Shown in pieces: positions 12,475-13,314 of a DNA stretch of 13,314 nucleotides. The DNA comes from JAQVUB01 sp033809415. GTDB taxonomy: Bacteria; Verrucomicrobiota; Lentisphaeria; Oligosphaerales; Oligosphaeraceae. The translations under genes were made by a program, and so were the position numbers. The stretch's first letter is position 1. Each line of letters begins with the position of its first letter. The stretch spans positions 1 to 13,314 of the forward strand of contig JAPXLT010000117.1 of NCBI GenBank assembly GCA_033809415.1, read 5' to 3'. Below the pieces are notes generated by a model. That model was not told the DNA's origin. It did not search any database and saw only the letters and a list, made by a program, of their open reading frames with translations.

Positions 12475-13140
12475 TCATTTCCCTTCCAGAAGATAAGAGA
12501 TCAGCATTTTGGCATTGGCCACCAGAGCCGGGGTGCGCACGCATTCCGGCTTGTGTCCTGGGATGAAGCTGACAATTTTTCCGCCCCAAGGTGAAATCGC
12601 CTCACAGCACTGGGGGAATGTTCCCTGCTCGAGGTGAGTTGTCATGAGGATGGAAACCGGGGCGGTCTGCTCGAGGTTAATATACACCTCGTCCTCCGGG
12701 AGCTCGAAAGACACCAGCCGGGCGGCCAGAGGGTGGCGAGTTTTTGCGACCTCGATGCGGCAAGGTGTTACCGGGTGGGTGGATGGCTCGACGTTATCCG
12801 GGTCATTAGGCCGCACCCAGCGGAGTCCTGCCAGCTGGCGCCACCAATCCCACTGCCAGAAAGCGGCGGAGGACCCGTGCAGTAGCAGTAGCGGGCGCCC
12901 GCTTTCGAGGTAACGGCGAACAGCCTGTTCGGCACCGTCGCCAGCATGCGGCTGTCCGCAAGTATCTCCGATTAGGTTCAGAATCAGCAAATCACATTCT
13001 TTTTCCCAGGCACCGCCTTCCAGTTCATCCCATTGGTCTTCGTAAAAACGAATTTGTGACCGTAGAGCTTCCGGCAAGGCATCGTAAAGAACCTTTCCCG
13101 GATGGGCGTTGTAATGATTGTCAGAAAAGAAGTAAATCAT
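12475..13140 (-). CDS. ThuA-like domain protein
   Basis: A 221-residue protein of the ThuA group (class I glutamine-amidotransferase-like fold), a family tied to trehalose and related sugar use. Signs: N-terminal strand MIYFFSDN, LLILNLIGD (51-59), PLLLLHGSSAAFWQW (83-97, the family H-G turn), an acidic DEVYINLE (150-157) and GKIVSFIPGH (187-196), where the glycine-histidine pair is typical of the C-terminal strand. It has no nucleophilic Cys in the amidotransferase elbow, as expected for ThuA. There is no signal peptide, so it is cytoplasmic. ATG 13140 has GGGAA about 9 nt upstream. It is the first gene of a two-gene unit with the dehydrogenase. The exact reaction of ThuA proteins is not settled to my knowledge. 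Confidence 0.82.
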   Translation of the reverse strand: MIYFFSDNHYNAHPGKVLYDALPEALRSQIRFYEDQWDELEGGAWEKECDLLILNLIGDTCGQPHAGDGAEQAVRRYLESGRPLLLLHGSSAAFWQWDWWRQLAGLRWVRPNDPDNVEPSTHPVTPCRIEVAKTRHPLAARLVSFELPEDEVYINLEQTAPVSILMTTHLEQGTFPQCCEAISPWGGKIVSFIPGHKPECVRTPALVANAKMLISYLLEGK

Positions 13141-13176
13141 TGTCTAGTTCCCGTATCATGAAAGTTTTAGGGGGCG

Positions 13177-13187
13177 GTAACGCTTAC
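13177..13187. promoter_or_regulatory. LacI-like operator candidate upstream of the ThuA-like gene
   Basis: GTAA-CGC-TTAC is an inverted repeat with a CG-containing centre, 36-46 nt before the ThuA-like start codon. The arms recall LacI/GalR-family operators, but the centre has odd length and no regulator gene is nearby. Upstream, TTGCCA followed 17 nt later by TGAAAA is a weak promoter match on the same strand. Confidence 0.3.
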
Positions 13188-13271
13188 GACTTGCACTCCA
13201 GGGCGTTTTCATTCATTTTCATGGACAGTGGCAAAAACGGGAAACGAACGGCTGATCGGCGATGTTGGAAT

Positions 13272-13314
13272 TAGCCCTGAAAGGGCGTGACATACCAGCC
13301 CAGGGCAACGCCCT
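13272..13314. repeat. REP-like double hairpin, cut by window edge
   Basis: Two perfect 5-bp stems: GCCCT-GAA-AGGGC (13274-13286) and AGGGC-AAC-GCCCT (13302-13314), joined by GTGACATACCAGCCC. I recall very similar GCCCTGAAAGGGC / CCAGCCCAGGGC elements dispersed in planctomycete and related genomes, which would suggest an element mobilised by a REP-associated tyrosine transposase. That is memory, not a search. It continues beyond the window. Confidence 0.6.

Noticed and set aside
11466..12566. 366-codon open frame on the plus strand
   Set aside because: It is antisense to the hydroxyacid dehydrogenase gene, which has all family motifs; the translation is Cys/His-rich and unlike any protein family.

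Overview
The window looks like chromosomal DNA of a PVC-group bacterium, most likely a lentisphaerote or close relative. This rests on three things: prepilin leaders of the FTLIE type with a non-glycine residue before the cleavage site, small type II secretion clusters beside ThuA and 2-hydroxyacid dehydrogenase genes, and many short CACGAAAA-type intergenic repeats. The assignment is an inference from style and gene families; no rRNA or other phylogenetic marker tree is available here.

Left part (1-5.7 kb, plus strand). A repeat-filled leader (1-491) precedes a two-gene type II restriction-modification system: a XamI-family endonuclease (492-1457) and, 2 nt later, an Eco57I-like N6-adenine methyltransferase (1460-3040). 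After another repeat-rich gap come an intact RpiR/MurR-type sugar-phosphate-responsive regulator (3441-4289) and the wreck of the operon it probably controlled. That wreck is a BadF/BadG-type (N-acetylhexosamine kinase-like) gene broken by three frame changes and cut short, joined directly to an internal fragment of what looks like a carbohydrate-active enzyme (to 5687).

Right part (5.9-13.1 kb, minus strand). Reading in the direction of transcription, from right to left: a ThuA-like gene and a D-2-hydroxyacid dehydrogenase gene, 1 nt apart and probably co-transcribed; a small DUF6941-like protein; gspF, gspG and gspH (inner-membrane platform, major pseudopilin and minor pseudopilin of a type II secretion/type IV pilus-like machine, with no GspE or GspD here); and ligA, the NAD-dependent DNA ligase, with an unusually long stretch before its BRCT domain.

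The most striking non-coding signal is a network of interspersed repeats in almost every gap between genes. Family A is a roughly 45-75 bp half-element (CACGAA repeats ending in AAAATTTT, plus a CCATCCGTC/GCAACCCTA tail) in both orientations, sometimes folded into a long palindrome. Family B is a 19-bp imperfect hairpin with loop GGGAC, followed by TTTAAA and, in one copy, a CCTGCAC tandem array. One A copy is the whole gspG-gspH spacer and supplies the apparent gspH start codon. A B copy lies in a roughly 190 bp insert between the DUF6941-like gene and gspF, flanked by a 17-bp direct repeat. The right edge has a third, REP-like double hairpin. No tRNA, rRNA, CRISPR array or transposase gene was seen.
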